Below the pieces are notes generated by a model. That model was not told the origin of the DNA. It worked only from the letters and a program-made list of their open reading frames with translations, and searched no databases. A stretch of 64,000 bases of DNA from Sinorhizobium psoraleae (GTDB lineage Bacteria > Pseudomonadota > Alphaproteobacteria > Rhizobiales > Rhizobiaceae): the NCBI RefSeq assembly GCF_013283645.1, contig NZ_JABEKV010000002.1, positions 1,185,798 through 1,249,797 on the forward strand, written 5' to 3'. How positions within the stretch are numbered: position 1 is the first letter of the stretch; each line of letters opens with the position of its first letter. Positions 35,946 to 46,195 of this stretch are shown one piece after another. Made by a program: the position numbers and the translations under genes.

Positions 35946-38372
35946 TCAGGCGCGAAGCACGCCGCCGGTGCTCTTCGCGACATTGGCAATGATCTTTGCC
36001 GTCAGCGCCTCGAAATCCTCGTCGGTCAGCGTGCGTTCGACCGGCTGGATCGTTACCTCGATCGCCACCGATTTCTTGCCCTCGCCAAGGGAGGCTCCCT
36101 CGAACACGTCGAAGACGTTAACGCCGGTCACCAGCTTGCGGTCGGCACCGGATGCGGCCCTGAGGATCGCCGCCGCTTCGACCGTCTTGTCGACGACGAA
36201 GGCGAAGTCGCGCTTGACCGCCTGGAACGGCGAAAGCTCCAGCGCCGGCTTGGTGCGCGTTGCCTTCTTCTTCGGCTCAGGCATGGCGTCGATATAGATC
36301 TCGAAGCCGCAAAGCGCGCCCGATACGTCGAGCGCATCGAGCGTCTTCGGGTGGAACTCGCCGAAGCTGCCGAGAACGATCTTCGGACCGAGCTTGATCG
36401 TGCCGGAACGGCCGGGGTGATACCAGGCCGGGCCACCGGCCTCGAACTGGACATTGCCCATCGGCACGCCGCAAGCCTCGAGCACGGCGATGGCATCGGC
36501 CTTGGCGTCGAAGACATCGACCGGCTTGCCGCCGCCCTTCGCCGCATTCGACCAGAGCCGGCCGGCGCCGTTCAGCGACGCCGTACCGCGACGGACGCCG
36601 CCTGCAACGCGGCGCTGGGCGTCCGGCGTGTCGCCTTCGTAGGTCCCGGAGACCTCGAAAATCGCCACGTCGCCATGGCCCTTGTCGGCATTGCGCTGCG
36701 CCGCGGTCAGAAGCCCCGGCAACAGCGAAGGCCGCATGTCGGACATATCGGCGGCGATCGGGTTGGCAAGCTTCAGCGCCGGCTGACCGCCGCCGAAGAG
36801 CTTCGCCTGCTCTTCCGAGATGAAGGACCAGGTGACGGCTTCGAGCATGCCGCGGCTTGCGAGCGCGCGCTTGGCCTGACGCGTGCGGATCTGCAGCGTC
36901 GTCAGAATCTTGCCGTTGACGGCATTGTGGCTCGGCAGGGGCACGGCGACGATGTTGTCGACGCCATGGATGCGCATGACCTCCTCGACGAGATCCGCCT
37001 TGCCGTCGACGTCCGGGCGCCAAGATGGGACCGTGACGCGGAGACGCTCGCCGGCCCCCTCCACGCCGAAGCCGAGCTTGGTGAGGATCGAGACGCTTTC
37101 CTCGGTGGAGACCTCAAGACCGGTCAGCCGCTTCACCTCCGAGATCGGGAAGTCGACCACCTTGGGCGCATGCCCCTCATAGCCGACGACATCGAGCTTG
37201 GCAGCCGTTCCACCGCAAAGCTCCAGCACCAGTTCCGTAGCTCGTTCAAGGCCCGGCACCATGTATTCCGGATCGGCGCCGCGCTCGAAACGATAGCGCG
37301 CATCGGTGATGATGCCGAGCGTGCGGCCGGTCTTGGCGATGTTCATCGGATCCCAGAGCGCCGATTCGATCAGCACGTCGGTGGTCGCCTCGTCGCAGCC
37401 GGAGTGCTCGCCGCCCATGATGCCGCCGATCGATTCGATGCCGTCCTCGTCGGCGATCACCACATTGGCCGGCGACAGCGCGTATTCGCGCGTATCGAGC
37501 GCCAGCACCCTTTCGCCGTCCTTCGCCCGGCGAACGGTGAGATTGCCGGTGACCTTGGCCGCATCGAAAACATGCAGCGGCCGGCCCCGGTCGAAGGTCA
37601 GGTAGTTGGTGATGTCGACCAGTGCGTTGATCGGCCGCAGGCCGATGGCGGCCAACCGCTGGCGCATCCATGCCGGGCTCGGGCCGTTCTTGACGCCGCG
37701 CACGAGGCGGAGCGCGAAGCCAGGGCAAAGATGCTTGTCTTCGCCGAGATCGAGTCTCACCTTCACCGGCGTTTCGCCTGCGACCGCAAAGGACGGTGCC
37801 GGTCGTGCTTCCAGTGTGCCGAGACCGGAGGCGGCGAGGTCACGGGCAATGCCGTGAACGCTGGTGCAATCCGGCCGGTTCGGCGTCAGGTTGATCTCGA
37901 TGACCGGATCATCGAGCCCGGCGTAGGCGGCATAGCTCGTGCCGATCGGAGCATCCTCCGGCAGATCGATGATGCCGGTATGGTCATCGGAAATCTCCAA
38001 TTCCTTTTCCGAGCACATCATGCCGCGGCTTTCAACGCCGCGGATATTGCCGACAGACAGCGTGACAGCGATGCCGGGCACGTAGGTGCCGGGGGCCGCG
38101 AAGGCGCCGATAAGGCCCTTGCGCGCGTTCGGCGCACCGCAGACGACCTGCACCGGCTGGCCGTTACCGGTGTCGACCATCAGCACCTTCAGCTTGTCGG
38201 CGTTTGGGTGCTGCTCGGCGGAGACGACTTTGGCGATGACGAAGGGCTTGAACGCCGCCTTGTCGTCGACGTCCTCGACCTCCAGCCCGATCATCGTCAA
38301 CCGCGCGCAGATCTCCTCGAGCGAGGCGTCGGTCTCCAAATGGTCCTTCAGCCAGGAAAGCGTGAATTTCAT
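35946..38372 (-). CDS. pheT: Phenylalanyl-tRNA synthetase beta subunit
   Basis: An 808-residue subunit of the heterotetrameric PheRS. In order: [20 protein letters not shown], the tRNA-binding (EMAP-like) domain with [19 protein letters not shown] and [16 protein letters not shown]3/4 editing domain, B5 domain ([15 protein letters not shown]), the catalytic-like core and the ferredoxin-like anticodon-binding domain at the C-terminus with [20 protein letters not shown]. Length is normal. It follows pheS by 35 bp in the same direction. Confidence 0.97.
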   Translation of the reverse strand: MKFTLSWLKDHLETDASLEEICARLTMIGLEVEDVDDKAAFKPFVIAKVVSAEQHPNADKLKVLMVDTGNGQPVQVVCGAPNARKGLIGAFAAPGTYVPGIAVTLSVGNIRGVESRGMMCSEKELEISDDHTGIIDLPEDAPIGTSYAAYAGLDDPVIEINLTPNRPDCTSVHGIARDLAASGLGTLEARPAPSFAVAGETPVKVRLDLGEDKHLCPGFALRLVRGVKNGPSPAWMRQRLAAIGLRPINALVDITNYLTFDRGRPLHVFDAAKVTGNLTVRRAKDGERVLALDTREYALSPANVVIADEDGIESIGGIMGGEHSGCDEATTDVLIESALWDPMNIAKTGRTLGIITDARYRFERGADPEYMVPGLERATELVLELCGGTAAKLDVVGYEGHAPKVVDFPISEVKRLTGLEVSTEESVSILTKLGFGVEGAGERLRVTVPSWRPDVDGKADLVEEVMRIHGVDNIVAVPLPSHNAVNGKILTTLQIRTRQAKRALASRGMLEAVTWSFISEEQAKLFGGGQPALKLANPIAADMSDMRPSLLPGLLTAAQRNADKGHGDVAIFEVSGTYEGDTPDAQRRVAGGVRRGTASLNGAGRLWSNAAKGGGKPVDVFDAKADAIAVLEACGVPMGNVQFEAGGPAWYHPGRSGTIKLGPKIVLGSFGEFHPKTLDALDVSGALCGFEIYIDAMPEPKKKATRTKPALELSPFQAVKRDFAFVVDKTVEAAAILRAASGADRKLVTGVNVFDVFEGASLGEGKKSVAIEVTIQPVERTLTDEDFEALTAKIIANVAKSTGGVLRA

Positions 38373-38407
38373 GATTTCACCTGTGTCCCAAAAATATCAG
38401 CGCGCGA

Positions 38408-39490
38408 TCAAGCGGAGAGGCCGCCGAAGAGCGTCGGCATGTCGAGTGGGCGGAAGCCGTAGTGGGTCATCCAGCGGACGTCGGCGTTGAAGAAGTCGCG
38501 AAGGTCCGGCATGCCGTATTTCAGCATGGCGATGCGGTCGAGACCCATGCCCCAGGCAAAGCCCTGATACTCGTCCGGATCGAGACCGCCGGCGCGCAGC
38601 ACGTTTGGATGGACCATGCCGCAGCCGAGGATTTCCATCCAGTCCGTGCCTTCGCCGAACTTGACGATCGGGCCGGAGCGGTCGCACTGGATGTCGACCT
38701 CGAACGACGGTTCGGTGAAGGGGAAGAAGGACGGGCGGAAACGCATCGTCACCTGATCCACCTCGAAGAAGGCCTTGCAGAACTCCTCCAGCACCCAGCG
38801 CATGTTGGCGACATTCGCCGTCTTGTCGATCACCAGGCCCTCGACCTGATGAAACATCGGCGAGTGGGTGGCGTCCGAATCCTGCCGGTAGGTCTTGCCG
38901 GGGATGATGATGCGGATCGGCGGCTGTTGCGCTTCCATCGTGCGGATTTGCACCGGCGAGGTGTGGGTGCGCAGCACCTTGCGCTCTCCCTTCTCATCCG
39001 GTTGGAAGAAGAAGGTATCGTGCATCTCGCGGGCGGGATGGCCCTCGGGGAAATTGAGCGCCGTGAAGTTGTAATAGTCCGTCTCGATATCCGGCCCTTC
39101 GGCGATCGAGAAACCCATGTCGCCGAAGATCGCAGTGATCTCGTCGACGATCTGGCTGATTGGATGGATGCGGCCGCGCTCGGACGGGGAGGAGCGGACC
39201 GGCAGGCTGATGTCCACCGTTTCACGCGCCAGCCGCTCGGCGATTGCCGCATCCTTCAAGGCGAGCTTCCGGGCGGAGATCGCCTCGGTCACCGTGTTCT
39301 TCAGCGCGTTGATGCGGGCGCCGCGGGTCTGGCGTTCCTCCGGGCTCATCGCCCCGAGCGTCTTCAGCAGTTCCGAGATCGAGCCCTTCTTGCCGAGCGC
39401 CCCCACGCGCACCGCCTCGATCGCCCCCTCGTCGGCGGCGGCATCGATCTCCGCCAGCAAAATCCGTTCCAATGTTTCCAGTTCGCTCAT
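38408..39490 (-). CDS. pheS: Phenylalanyl-tRNA synthetase alpha subunit
   Basis: A 360-residue class II synthetase subunit that activates phenylalanine. The N-terminal coiled coil (~1-85) precedes motif 2 ([13 protein letters not shown] ... [20 protein letters not shown]) and motif 3 ([18 protein letters not shown]); [11 protein letters not shown] is characteristic. ATG 39490. It is separated from the upstream rplT by a Rho-independent terminator, so pheST probably has its own promoter in the ~120 bp between. Confidence 0.97.
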   Translation of the reverse strand: MSELETLERILLAEIDAAADEGAIEAVRVGALGKKGSISELLKTLGAMSPEERQTRGARINALKNTVTEAISARKLALKDAAIAERLARETVDISLPVRSSPSERGRIHPISQIVDEITAIFGDMGFSIAEGPDIETDYYNFTALNFPEGHPAREMHDTFFFQPDEKGERKVLRTHTSPVQIRTMEAQQPPIRIIIPGKTYRQDSDATHSPMFHQVEGLVIDKTANVANMRWVLEEFCKAFFEVDQVTMRFRPSFFPFTEPSFEVDIQCDRSGPIVKFGEGTDWMEILGCGMVHPNVLRAGGLDPDEYQGFAWGMGLDRIAMLKYGMPDLRDFFNADVRWMTHYGFRPLDMPTLFGGLSA

Positions 39491-39611
39491 TCTGTCCTGC
39501 CTCGATGCGGGAATGGTTCGGTATATCGGTTCAATTCTTCAGCAATGTGATCGCACCCGGCGTCGGTCGGAGAGGTCGACCGTGGCTGCGATCCGGCTGG
39601 CGAGCCGAATA

Positions 39612-39643
39612 GAAAAACCCGCGCCAGCCTGCCAGCGCGGGTT
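39612..39643 (-). terminator. Rho-independent terminator of rpmI-rplT
   Basis: Read on the minus strand, AAACCCGCGCTGG and CCAGCGCGGGTTT-like arms (39616-39643) form a GC-rich stem, followed by a TTTTTC run (39612-39616). It lies 40 bp after the rplT stop codon. Confidence 0.85.
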
Positions 39644-39683
39644 TCCCAACTAATTTCAAGAACGGTTTTGGGAAAACGCTGGC

Positions 39684-40088
39684 TTAACGGACAGCGCTTT
39701 CAAACTCGTTTGCCGTGCCGGCTTCCTTGAGGTAGGCGAGCGCCTTCTTGGCGGCTTCGACGAGCGCGCCGAATGCTGCCGTCTCATGGATCGCCATGTC
39801 GGACAGAACCTTGCGGTCGACTTCGATGCCGGCCTTGTTGAGACCGTCGATGAAGCGGCCATAGGTCAGGCCGTGCTCGCGGACGGCAGCGTTGATGCGC
39901 TGGATCCAGAGGGCGCGGAAATTGCGCTTGTTAACCTTGCGGTCGCGATAGGCGTACTGCTTGGAACGGTCCACCGCTGCCTTGGCGGCGCGGATGGTGT
40001 TCTTGCGACGGCCGTAAAAACCCTTGGCGGCCTTGAGCGTCTTCTTGTGCTTGGCGTGGGCGGTCACACCGCGTTTTACACGTGCCAT
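39684..40088 (-). CDS. rplT: 50S ribosomal protein L20
   Basis: A 134-residue ribosomal protein needed for early 50S assembly. The sequence is unmistakable: [40 protein letters not shown] and [20 protein letters not shown]. The C-terminal extension after residue ~117 is the alphaproteobacterial form. It lies 37 bp after rpmI. In other bacteria L20 autoregulates its operon through a leader RNA; no such leader can be established by eye here. Confidence 0.98.
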   Translation of the reverse strand: MARVKRGVTAHAKHKKTLKAAKGFYGRRKNTIRAAKAAVDRSKQYAYRDRKVNKRNFRALWIQRINAAVREHGLTYGRFIDGLNKAGIEVDRKVLSDMAIHETAAFGALVEAAKKALAYLKEAGTANEFESAVR

Positions 40089-40125
40089 GTCATGATCTCC
40101 TTAAGTATCCAATATGCCCGACGTC

Positions 40126-40329
40126 TCAGAGACCGTTCGGCAGATAGTTCTTGACGACCTTCTTGCCGTCAGCTTCGGCGAGAACCATGGTTCCGCGCGC
40201 GTCGCGAATGAACTTGTTGGACCGTTTGATCATGCCGTGGCGCTTGCCAGCAGCAGCAGCTCTAACCTTGCCGGTAGCGGTGACTTTGAACCGCTTCTTG
40301 GCAGACGATTTCGTCTTCATCTTGGGCAT
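40126..40329 (-). CDS. rpmI: 50S ribosomal protein L35
   Basis: A 67-residue basic ribosomal protein: [20 protein letters not shown], then [10 protein letters not shown] and [19 protein letters not shown]. Length and sequence match bacterial L35. It is the first gene of the rpmI-rplT unit, 275 bp downstream of infC and separated from it by a terminator. Confidence 0.98.
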   Translation of the reverse strand: MPKMKTKSSAKKRFKVTATGKVRAAAAGKRHGMIKRSNKFIRDARGTMVLAEADGKKVVKNYLPNGL

Positions 40330-40540
40330 TTTGCTACTCCATTGTTCTTAATAGTGCGAAACAGGCAGACGAGGCCCATTTCCAGCGTTAAGAACGGCCA
40401 CGGCATGCCCTGCCGGACCGTTCGGACGGGGGCTTATAACCGCACGTCCTGAAAAACGCAAGCCGGCAAACGAAGAAGCCGGGCGCGGCCCGAAGCCGTG
40501 GCGCTTGGCTCGGCAGCCAGCCCGCCGGGGGCATGCCAGT

Positions 40541-40570
40541 CAAACAAAAAGCCGCCTCAAGCGGCGGCTT
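40541..40570 (-). terminator. Rho-independent terminator of infC
   Basis: On the minus strand, AAGCCGCC (40563-40570) pairs with GGCGGCTT (40549-40556) around a six-base loop, followed by TTTTTGTTTG. It lies 35 bp after the infC stop and separates infC from rpmI-rplT. Confidence 0.9.
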
Positions 40571-40604
40571 CCCGTCATTTCCATTTTTCCGTGGGCGCGC
40601 CCGA

Positions 40605-41141
40605 TCACTTCGGTGCGAGCACCATCATCATCTGTCGGCCTTCAAGCTTCGGCTCGGCTTCCACCTTGGCGATCGCCTGGGTGTCGTCCTTCACCTGCAG
40701 CAGAAGCTTCATGCCGAGTTCCTGGTGGGCCATTTCACGGCCACGGAACTTCAGCGTCACCTTGACCTTGTCGCCTTCCTCGAAGAATCGGTTCATGGCC
40801 TTCATCTTCACCTCGTAATCGTGGGTGTCGATGTTCGGACGCATCTTGATTTCTTTGATCTCGACGATCTTCTGTTTCTTGCGCGCTTCCGCGGCCTTCT
40901 TCTGGTTGGCGTATTTCAGCTTGCCCAGATCAAGAATCTTGCACACCGGCGGTTCGGAATTCGGTGCGATCTCTACCAGATCAAGACCGGCTTCATCCGC
41001 CATGCGGAGTGCCTGGTCGATCGGCACGACGCCGACATTCTGGCCTTCGGCATCGATAAGCTGAACCCGGGGGACCCGGATTTCCTTGTTTGAGCGCGGC
41101 CCCTCTTTAACCGGGGCGTCCGCTTTGAACGGTCTGCGAAT
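40605..41141 (-). CDS. infC: Translation initiation factor IF-3 (ATT start)
   Basis: A 178-residue IF-3, which keeps ribosomal subunits apart and checks start-codon pairing. The N-domain is [20 protein letters not shown] then [18 protein letters not shown]; the C-domain has [29 protein letters not shown] [20 protein letters not shown] and [11 protein letters not shown]. No ATG/GTG/TTG fits the conserved N-terminus; the ATT at 41139-41141, preceded by a GAGGAGA ribosome site, does. infC uses AUU or other weak codons in many bacteria for feedback control by IF-3 itself. A start at GTG 41027 would lose the N-domain. Confidence 0.95.
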   Translation of the reverse strand: MRRPFKADAPVKEGPRSNKEIRVPRVQLIDAEGQNVGVVPIDQALRMADEAGLDLVEIAPNSEPPVCKILDLGKLKYANQKKAAEARKKQKIVEIKEIKMRPNIDTHDYEVKMKAMNRFFEEGDKVKVTLKFRGREMAHQELGMKLLLQVKDDTQAIAKVEAEPKLEGRQMMMVLAPK

Positions 41142-41360
41142 GGTCGTACTCTCCTCGAGCTATTGACGTATATATGGTCTGCTTGAACGGTCAGCGCGAT
41201 CTCAAACGAAGCGCTTGAAACTGTCACCGACGGCAATGTGTGAATTGCGGCGCCAGAGTCAATAGCATGGCTCGCAAGGAAAATCACCCTCTGTCGAAGC
41301 ATAGGCGAATCTGTTTTAGAAGGAAATCTGCCGCCCTGTCGTCTTTCTAGAGGATATCCG

Positions 41361-42167
41361 ATGTCAACAGCGCCAGCCGAAACGGAAATCACGTGGATCG
41401 AGGTGGGCGACGGTGCGGCCGCACGCTCCATCGCCATGCGGATATTTCGCGCAGAGCCGCGCTCCGAGCGCCCCACGCTCGTCTGGCTCGGCGGGTATCG
41501 CTCCGACATGACCGGGACCAAGGCCGTCGAGGTCGAGCACTATGCGCGCGCGATCGGATCGGACTGCATTCGCTTCGACTATTCCGGCCACGGCTCGTCC
41601 GGCGGCGACTTCCGGGACGGCACGATCTCGCGCTGGATCGAGGAGAGCCTTGCCGTGATAAACCACGCGGCGCCTGGAAAGGTTGTCCTCATAGGCTCCT
41701 CGATGGGCGGCTGGATCGCCTTGCGGCTCATTCAGGAACTCAAACGCCGCGGCAACAAGGGCCGCGTCGCAGGTCTCGTGCTGATCGCGCCCGCACCGGA
41801 CTTCACGGCTGAGCTCATCGAACCCAATCTCACCGTCGCGGAGAAGGCCTCGCTTGCCGAACGCGGCTATTTCGAGGAGCCGTCGCAGTACAGCCCCGAG
41901 CCGAATGTCTTCACCTTGGCGCTGATCGAGGACGGCCGCGCCAATCGCGTGCTGTCGGGCCCCGTCGAAACGGACTGCCCGGTCCATATCCTCCAGGGCA
42001 TGCGCGATCCCGATGTCCCCTACACGCATGCGCTGAAGCTGATGGAGCACATGCCCGCGGACGATGTCGTGATGACTCTCATTCGCGACGGCGATCACCG
42101 GCTCTCACGCGACGAGGATATTGCCAAATTGAAACAGGCAATCGGCGACATGCTCACGCAAGGCTGA
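41361..42167 (+). CDS. Alpha/beta hydrolase
   Basis: A 268-residue alpha/beta-hydrolase. The nucleophile elbow is GSSMGG with Ser114; the oxyanion region is VWLGGYRSDM; FDYSGHGSSGG is the conserved turn before the nucleophile; the acid is probably the Asp in LQGMRDPDVPY and the His is in IRDGDHRLSRDED. This pattern is that of the ABHD10-like/YfhR-like group common in rhizobia. ATG 41361 follows AGAGGA. Divergent from infC, separated by 219 bp. Substrate unknown. Confidence 0.9.
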   Translation: MSTAPAETEITWIEVGDGAAARSIAMRIFRAEPRSERPTLVWLGGYRSDMTGTKAVEVEHYARAIGSDCIRFDYSGHGSSGGDFRDGTISRWIEESLAVINHAAPGKVVLIGSSMGGWIALRLIQELKRRGNKGRVAGLVLIAPAPDFTAELIEPNLTVAEKASLAERGYFEEPSQYSPEPNVFTLALIEDGRANRVLSGPVETDCPVHILQGMRDPDVPYTHALKLMEHMPADDVVMTLIRDGDHRLSRDEDIAKLKQAIGDMLTQG

Positions 42168-42442
42168 CAGCCGCGCGACGCGCAATACCCCATCATCTTT
42201 CCAATGCACCCGCGCAAAACCGTTGCGGCGCAAGCATCATTGCCGCCGTTTTCCGGGCGATTTTAACCATAACGGCCGATCCGCGAATCAGGATCATTGA
42301 CTCCAACGAAGCAACAATATTAACTCTTTGTTAACGATTAGAGCAGCGCACGGGGATATCCACGAAAGCTGTCGTCAACTCAGGATTGCGCGGATAGGTC
42401 TGGACTGGAAGAGCCCGACACTCCGCGTTGCAGGGGATCTGT

Positions 42443-43063
42443 ATGGCGTCTTGGACAGGGGTTAAGGCTAGTATTGCGGCGTTCTGCGCAGTTTTCATTT
42501 CAGCAAACACGGCAATTCCCGCCCAGGCGGGATCCACTCCATGGATGCAGACCGGCTCGGTAACCTCCCAGCCGATCGGGCATTACGAGTTTTGCCAGAA
42601 ATATCGGGGCGAGTGCCGCGCTCGGTCCAAGACGACGGTCGCGCCACGCGTCACCGATCGGGGCTGGGCTGTCATCCGCCAGGTCAATGCGGCGGTCAAC
42701 CGCGAGATCACGCCCGTGATCGATCAGCAGATTCATGGCAGGGACGAGGTCTGGTCCTACCCGACCACCGTTGGCGATTGTGAAGATTTCGCGCTTGAAA
42801 AGCGCCGTCGGCTGATGAAGCGCGGCTTTCCCGCAAGCCAGCTGCTGATGACCGTCGTGCGCAAGCCCGACGGAGAGGGTCACGCGGTCCTTACCGTCCG
42901 CACGGCGCAGGGCGACTTCATTCTCGATAATCTTGAAAACAGGGTAAGACTCTGGACTCAAACGCCCTATCGCTATCTCAAGCGCCAGGCGTCCTATAAC
43001 AGCGGCCGCTGGGTGACCATCGACAACGGCGCCGAGGTCGTCGTCGGTTCGGTCGGCAACTGA
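42443..43063 (+). CDS. Transglutaminase-like cysteine protease (BTLCP/DUF920), secreted
   Basis: A 206-residue protein with an N-terminal signal peptide (hydrophobic ~8-24, cleavage likely after AQA at ~29). The catalytic triad of bacterial transglutaminase-like cysteine proteases is present: Cys113 in GDCEDFALEKR, His147 in GEGHAVLTV and Asp162 in FILDNLEN. Members of this family are periplasmic and in some bacteria act with LapD/LapG-type signalling; that partner is not nearby. ATG 42443 follows AGGGGAT. A clear terminator follows. Confidence 0.9.
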   Translation: MASWTGVKASIAAFCAVFISANTAIPAQAGSTPWMQTGSVTSQPIGHYEFCQKYRGECRARSKTTVAPRVTDRGWAVIRQVNAAVNREITPVIDQQIHGRDEVWSYPTTVGDCEDFALEKRRRLMKRGFPASQLLMTVVRKPDGEGHAVLTVRTAQGDFILDNLENRVRLWTQTPYRYLKRQASYNSGRWVTIDNGAEVVVGSVGN

Positions 43064-43085
43064 CCAGTCAGGACAAGCTATTCGA

Positions 43086-43112
43086 AAAAGGGCCGGTTTA
43101 CGGCCCTTTTTT
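43086..43112 (+). terminator. Rho-independent terminator
   Basis: AAAAGGGCCG and CGGCCCTTTT arms with the loop GTTTA, extended by further T (to 43112), lie 23 bp after the transglutaminase-like gene. The A-rich 5' arm could also serve the convergent mbfA transcript. Confidence 0.9.
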
Positions 43113-43135
43113 ATTTCCGTCAGATTTTATGTCCA

Positions 43136-44119
43136 TCAGGCGTTGCCGATCAGGACGCCGGCGGCGAGCACCAGACTGCCGCCAAGGACGACCTGGAAGG
43201 CCGCCCTGAGGAAGGGCGTTTCCATATAACGGTTTTGGATGAAGGCGATCGCCCAAAGCTCGAAGAAGACGATTGCGGCCGCGGTCACGGTCGCCGTCCA
43301 GAAGTGCGGGATCAAATAGGGCAGCGCGTGACCCAACCCGCCCAGCGCCGTCATGATGCCCGAGGCAAGTCCGCGCTTGACCGGCGAACCGCGTCCCGAC
43401 AACTTGCCGTCGTCGTGGGCGGCCTCCGTGAAACCCATTGAGATGCCGGCGCCGACGGAGGCCGAAAGGCCGACGAGAAAGGTCTGCCAGGTATCCTGGG
43501 TCGCGAAGGCGGCGGCAAAGATCGGCGCCAGCGTCGAGACCGAGCCGTCCATCAGTCCCGCAAGCCCCGGCTGTACGTAAGTGAGGATGAACTGCCGGCG
43601 CGATGTCTGGTCTTCCTCATCGCGCACATTCTCGGGCGTATGCTTCTCGCCAAGCCGACGGGCGAGCGATTCATGCGATTTCTCGGCAATCGCCAGGTCG
43701 CCGAGCAACTTGCGCGTTGCCGCATCCTGCGTTCGCGCTGCGGCTTGCACGTAGAAACGGTGGGCTGTCTCCTCCATTGCTTCCGCTTCGTCGCGCGCTT
43801 TTTCGATCGGCATCTCGGCGATCAGCCAATCGGGCTTGCGCTCGGGGAAATCGCGCACATGCTCGCGCCGTATCAGCGGGATACGGCTGCCGAAGCGGGC
43901 GACATGAAGGTCGATCAGTGCCTGGCGATGATGGCTCTCCTCCTCGGCCATCTCCTCGAAGACCTTGGCGGAATGCGGATATTTTTCGCGCAGCGCATCC
44001 GCATAGGCAAGATAGATGCGGCCGTCGTCCTCCTCGGATGAAATCGCCAGAGCGAGGATCTCCTGCTCGCTCAGGGAAAGAAACGGGCGCTTGAACCGGG
44101 AGAAAAGGCGAGAAAGCAT
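43136..44119 (-). CDS. mbfA: Membrane-bound ferritin MbfA (erythrin-VIT1 fusion)
   Basis: A 327-residue fusion: an N-terminal ferritin-like di-iron domain (~1-140; FEEMAEEESHHRQALIDLH, EAMEETAHRFYVQAAARTQ, DLAIAEKSHESLARRL) and a C-terminal VIT1/CCC1 transporter domain with five TM helices (VQPGLAGLMDGSVSTLAPIF, SVGAGISMGFTEAAHDDGKL). Characterised MbfA proteins of Bradyrhizobium and Agrobacterium export iron, protecting against iron and peroxide stress. ATG 44119 is preferred over TTG 44125. A perfect Irr-type box lies just upstream. Confidence 0.93.
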   Translation of the reverse strand: MLSRLFSRFKRPFLSLSEQEILALAISSEEDDGRIYLAYADALREKYPHSAKVFEEMAEEESHHRQALIDLHVARFGSRIPLIRREHVRDFPERKPDWLIAEMPIEKARDEAEAMEETAHRFYVQAAARTQDAATRKLLGDLAIAEKSHESLARRLGEKHTPENVRDEEDQTSRRQFILTYVQPGLAGLMDGSVSTLAPIFAAAFATQDTWQTFLVGLSASVGAGISMGFTEAAHDDGKLSGRGSPVKRGLASGIMTALGGLGHALPYLIPHFWTATVTAAAIVFFELWAIAFIQNRYMETPFLRAAFQVVLGGSLVLAAGVLIGNA

Positions 44120-44133
44120 CTGCAATAACCTTC

Positions 44134-44150
44134 TTTAGAATAATTCTAAA
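44134..44150. promoter_or_regulatory. Irr box (iron control element)
   Basis: TTTAGAATAATTCTAAA is a perfect 17-bp palindrome 15 bp upstream of the mbfA start codon. It matches the iron control element (ICE) recognised by the haem-responsive regulator Irr in rhizobia, which represses mbfA under iron limitation. The position over the promoter fits repression. Confidence 0.88.
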
Positions 44151-44230
44151 ATAGAAAGCACGGCTGCGCGCGTCAAGAGCGCGGCACGCGCGCCCTGGAC
44201 TTCGCAACAACCGCAGTCGAAGGAACTGCG

Positions 44231-45472
44231 TCAGATCGAGAGATTGAGTGTCTTTTCCCGTTCGATATAGGCGCGCTGCTGATCGGTGATGTAGTCACGC
44301 ACGATCGGGGCCGCGTCGCGCGAACGCGACAGCTGCATGTGGAATACGAGCTGGCTGCCCGTGCGGAACATCATCTCCGCGCTGATCAGGTAGAATTCCC
44401 ACATCCTGGCGAAGCGCTCGTCATACATCGCGATCACCTTGTCGCGGTTCTCCTCGAAGCGCTTGCCCCAGTGCGCCAGCGTCGTAGCGTAGTGAACGCG
44501 CAGGAATTCCAGATCGGTCACCCACAGGCTGTTCTGCTCGACGACCGTGAATACCTCCGAGAGCGCCGGCGAATAGGCCCCGGGGAAGATGTATTTGCGC
44601 AGCCATGAGCTCGCCATGCCGGGCGGGCTCATATGTCCGATCGAGTGCAGCACGGCGAGCCCGTCATCCGGCATCAAAGCATTCAGCTTCTTGAAGAATT
44701 CGTCGTAGTGGTGAACGCCGACATGCTCGAACATGCCGACCGAGACGATGCGATCGAAGGGGCCATGAACGTCGCGGTAGTCCTTCAGCTCGAAACGCAC
44801 GCGATCGGCCATGCCAGCTGCGCGGGCCCGTTCCGAGGCCAGCGCCTGCTGCTCCTTCGAAAGCGTCACCCCCAGCACCTCAACGTTTTCGAGCGCGGCC
44901 AGGTAGAGCGCCAGGTCACCCCAGCCGCAGCCGATGTCGAGAACCTTCATCCCCGGTTTCAGGCAAAGCTTCGCGGCGAGCAGCCTGAGCTTGTTGCGCT
45001 GCGCCGCCTCCAACGTCTCTTCGGGATCGCGGAAATAGGCGCAGGAATAGAGCATGTTCTCGTCAAGGAAGAGCTTGTAGAAATCATTGCCGAGATCGTA
45101 ATGATGCGCGACGTTCTGTTGCGCCTTGCCCTTCGGGTTCGCCTGCTGGCGCTTGCGAAAGCGCATCTTGATCGCCCGCAGCACCTTCTGAATCGGATAG
45201 GAGCCGAGCGATAACCGATTGATCGAGAACAGCGTGAGGAAGTCCCGAAGCGTCGAGCCCTCCTCGAAGCGCATCGTGCCGTCCATGTAGGCCTCGCCGG
45301 CAGCGAGCTCGGCATTGAAAACCAGGCTTCGATAAAGCCGCTTGTCCGTCAGCCGCATTGTCACGCTCGGCCCGGGCTCGCCGGCAAAGACATGGCGTTT
45401 GCCCTCGGCATCGATCACCGTCAGGCTGCCCTTGCGAATGAACGCCTTCATCATATGCGATAGTGGAAACAT
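44231..45472 (-). CDS. cfa: Cyclopropane-fatty-acyl-phospholipid synthase
   Basis: A 413-residue enzyme that methylenates unsaturated acyl chains of membrane phospholipids using SAM. The SAM site is MKVLDIGCGWGDLALYLA; other family hallmarks are QQNVAHHYDLGNDFYKLFLD, MLYSCAYFRDPEETLEAAQ, IVSVGMFEHVGVHHYDEFF, and YIFPGAYSPALSEV. ATG 45472, with a second Met cluster six codons later. Rhizobia usually carry two cfa genes; which one this is cannot be told. Confidence 0.94.
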   Translation of the reverse strand: MFPLSHMMKAFIRKGSLTVIDAEGKRHVFAGEPGPSVTMRLTDKRLYRSLVFNAELAAGEAYMDGTMRFEEGSTLRDFLTLFSINRLSLGSYPIQKVLRAIKMRFRKRQQANPKGKAQQNVAHHYDLGNDFYKLFLDENMLYSCAYFRDPEETLEAAQRNKLRLLAAKLCLKPGMKVLDIGCGWGDLALYLAALENVEVLGVTLSKEQQALASERARAAGMADRVRFELKDYRDVHGPFDRIVSVGMFEHVGVHHYDEFFKKLNALMPDDGLAVLHSIGHMSPPGMASSWLRKYIFPGAYSPALSEVFTVVEQNSLWVTDLEFLRVHYATTLAHWGKRFEENRDKVIAMYDERFARMWEFYLISAEMMFRTGSQLVFHMQLSRSRDAAPIVRDYITDQQRAYIEREKTLNLSI

Positions 45473-45625
45473 GCAGTGCCGCGCCTCTTATCCCGCTCCA
45501 GAGGGCGGCATCCTAGCATCGCGCTAATAAAATGCGCGCCGAATTTGCAGCTACGCACCGGAAACGAAAACAGGGACGGCAGTCATCGACCACCGCCCCC
45601 GTTTGGATCTCCGTCAGGACCCAGA

Positions 45626-46195
45626 TCAGTCCTTGGCGCGCTCGACGTAGGAGCCGTCTTCGGTCGCGATGACGACGCGGGTGCCAGCCTGAATGTGCGG
45701 CGGCACCAGGGTGCGGACGCCATTCGAAAGAACGGCCGGCTTGTAGGAAGAGGAAGCCGTCTGGCCTTTGACCACCGGTTCGGTCTCGGTAATTTCGAGA
45801 ATGACGTGACGCGGCAGGTCAATGGCAATCGCGATGCCTTCATGGATCGACAACATCACGGCCATGCCCTCCTGGAGATAGGCCTTCAGATCACCGATGT
45901 CCTCGGCCGACATGACGAGCTGGTCGTAGGTCTCCGGGTTCATGAAGTGGAAGCCTTCGCCATCTTCATAAAGGAAGGTGTGCTCGCGGTCCTCGACAAA
46001 GGCGCGCTCGACCTGCTCGGTCGTGCGGTAGCGCTCGGAAACCTTCACGCCATCGGAAATGCGGCGCATGTCGACCTGCGTGACCGGCGTGCCCTTGCCC
46101 GGGTGGAAGTTCTGTGCGGTAAGCACGACATAGAGCTTGCCGTCTACGTCGAGAACGTTGCCCTTGCGGACAGAAGAAGCGATGACCTTGACCAT
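45626..46195 (-). CDS. efp: Elongation factor P
   Basis: A 189-residue EF-P, which relieves ribosome stalling at polyproline. Lys34 in [10 protein letters not shown] is the residue that EpmA/EpmB beta-lysylate. The three-domain order is KOW-like (1-65), OB (~66-128), C-terminal OB with [20 protein letters not shown] and YVERAKD. The ATG at 46195 gives MVKVIASSV; the frame upstream is not conserved. It is divergent from epmA-epmB at 193 bp, so the substrate and both modification enzymes are together. Confidence 0.96.
   Translation of the reverse strand: MVKVIASSVRKGNVLDVDGKLYVVLTAQNFHPGKGTPVTQVDMRRISDGVKVSERYRTTEQVERAFVEDREHTFLYEDGEGFHFMNPETYDQLVMSAEDIGDLKAYLQEGMAVMLSIHEGIAIAIDLPRHVILEITETEPVVKGQTASSSYKPAVLSNGVRTLVPPHIQAGTRVVIATEDGSYVERAKD

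Noticed and set aside
35898..38462. Open frame of 854 codons on the plus strand across pheT
   Set aside because: Antisense shadow of pheT; low-complexity composition and no start signal.
42168..42442. Possible small RNA or small gene before the transglutaminase-like gene
   Set aside because: AT-richer patches look like promoter sequence, but no terminator or conserved reading frame supports a separate gene.
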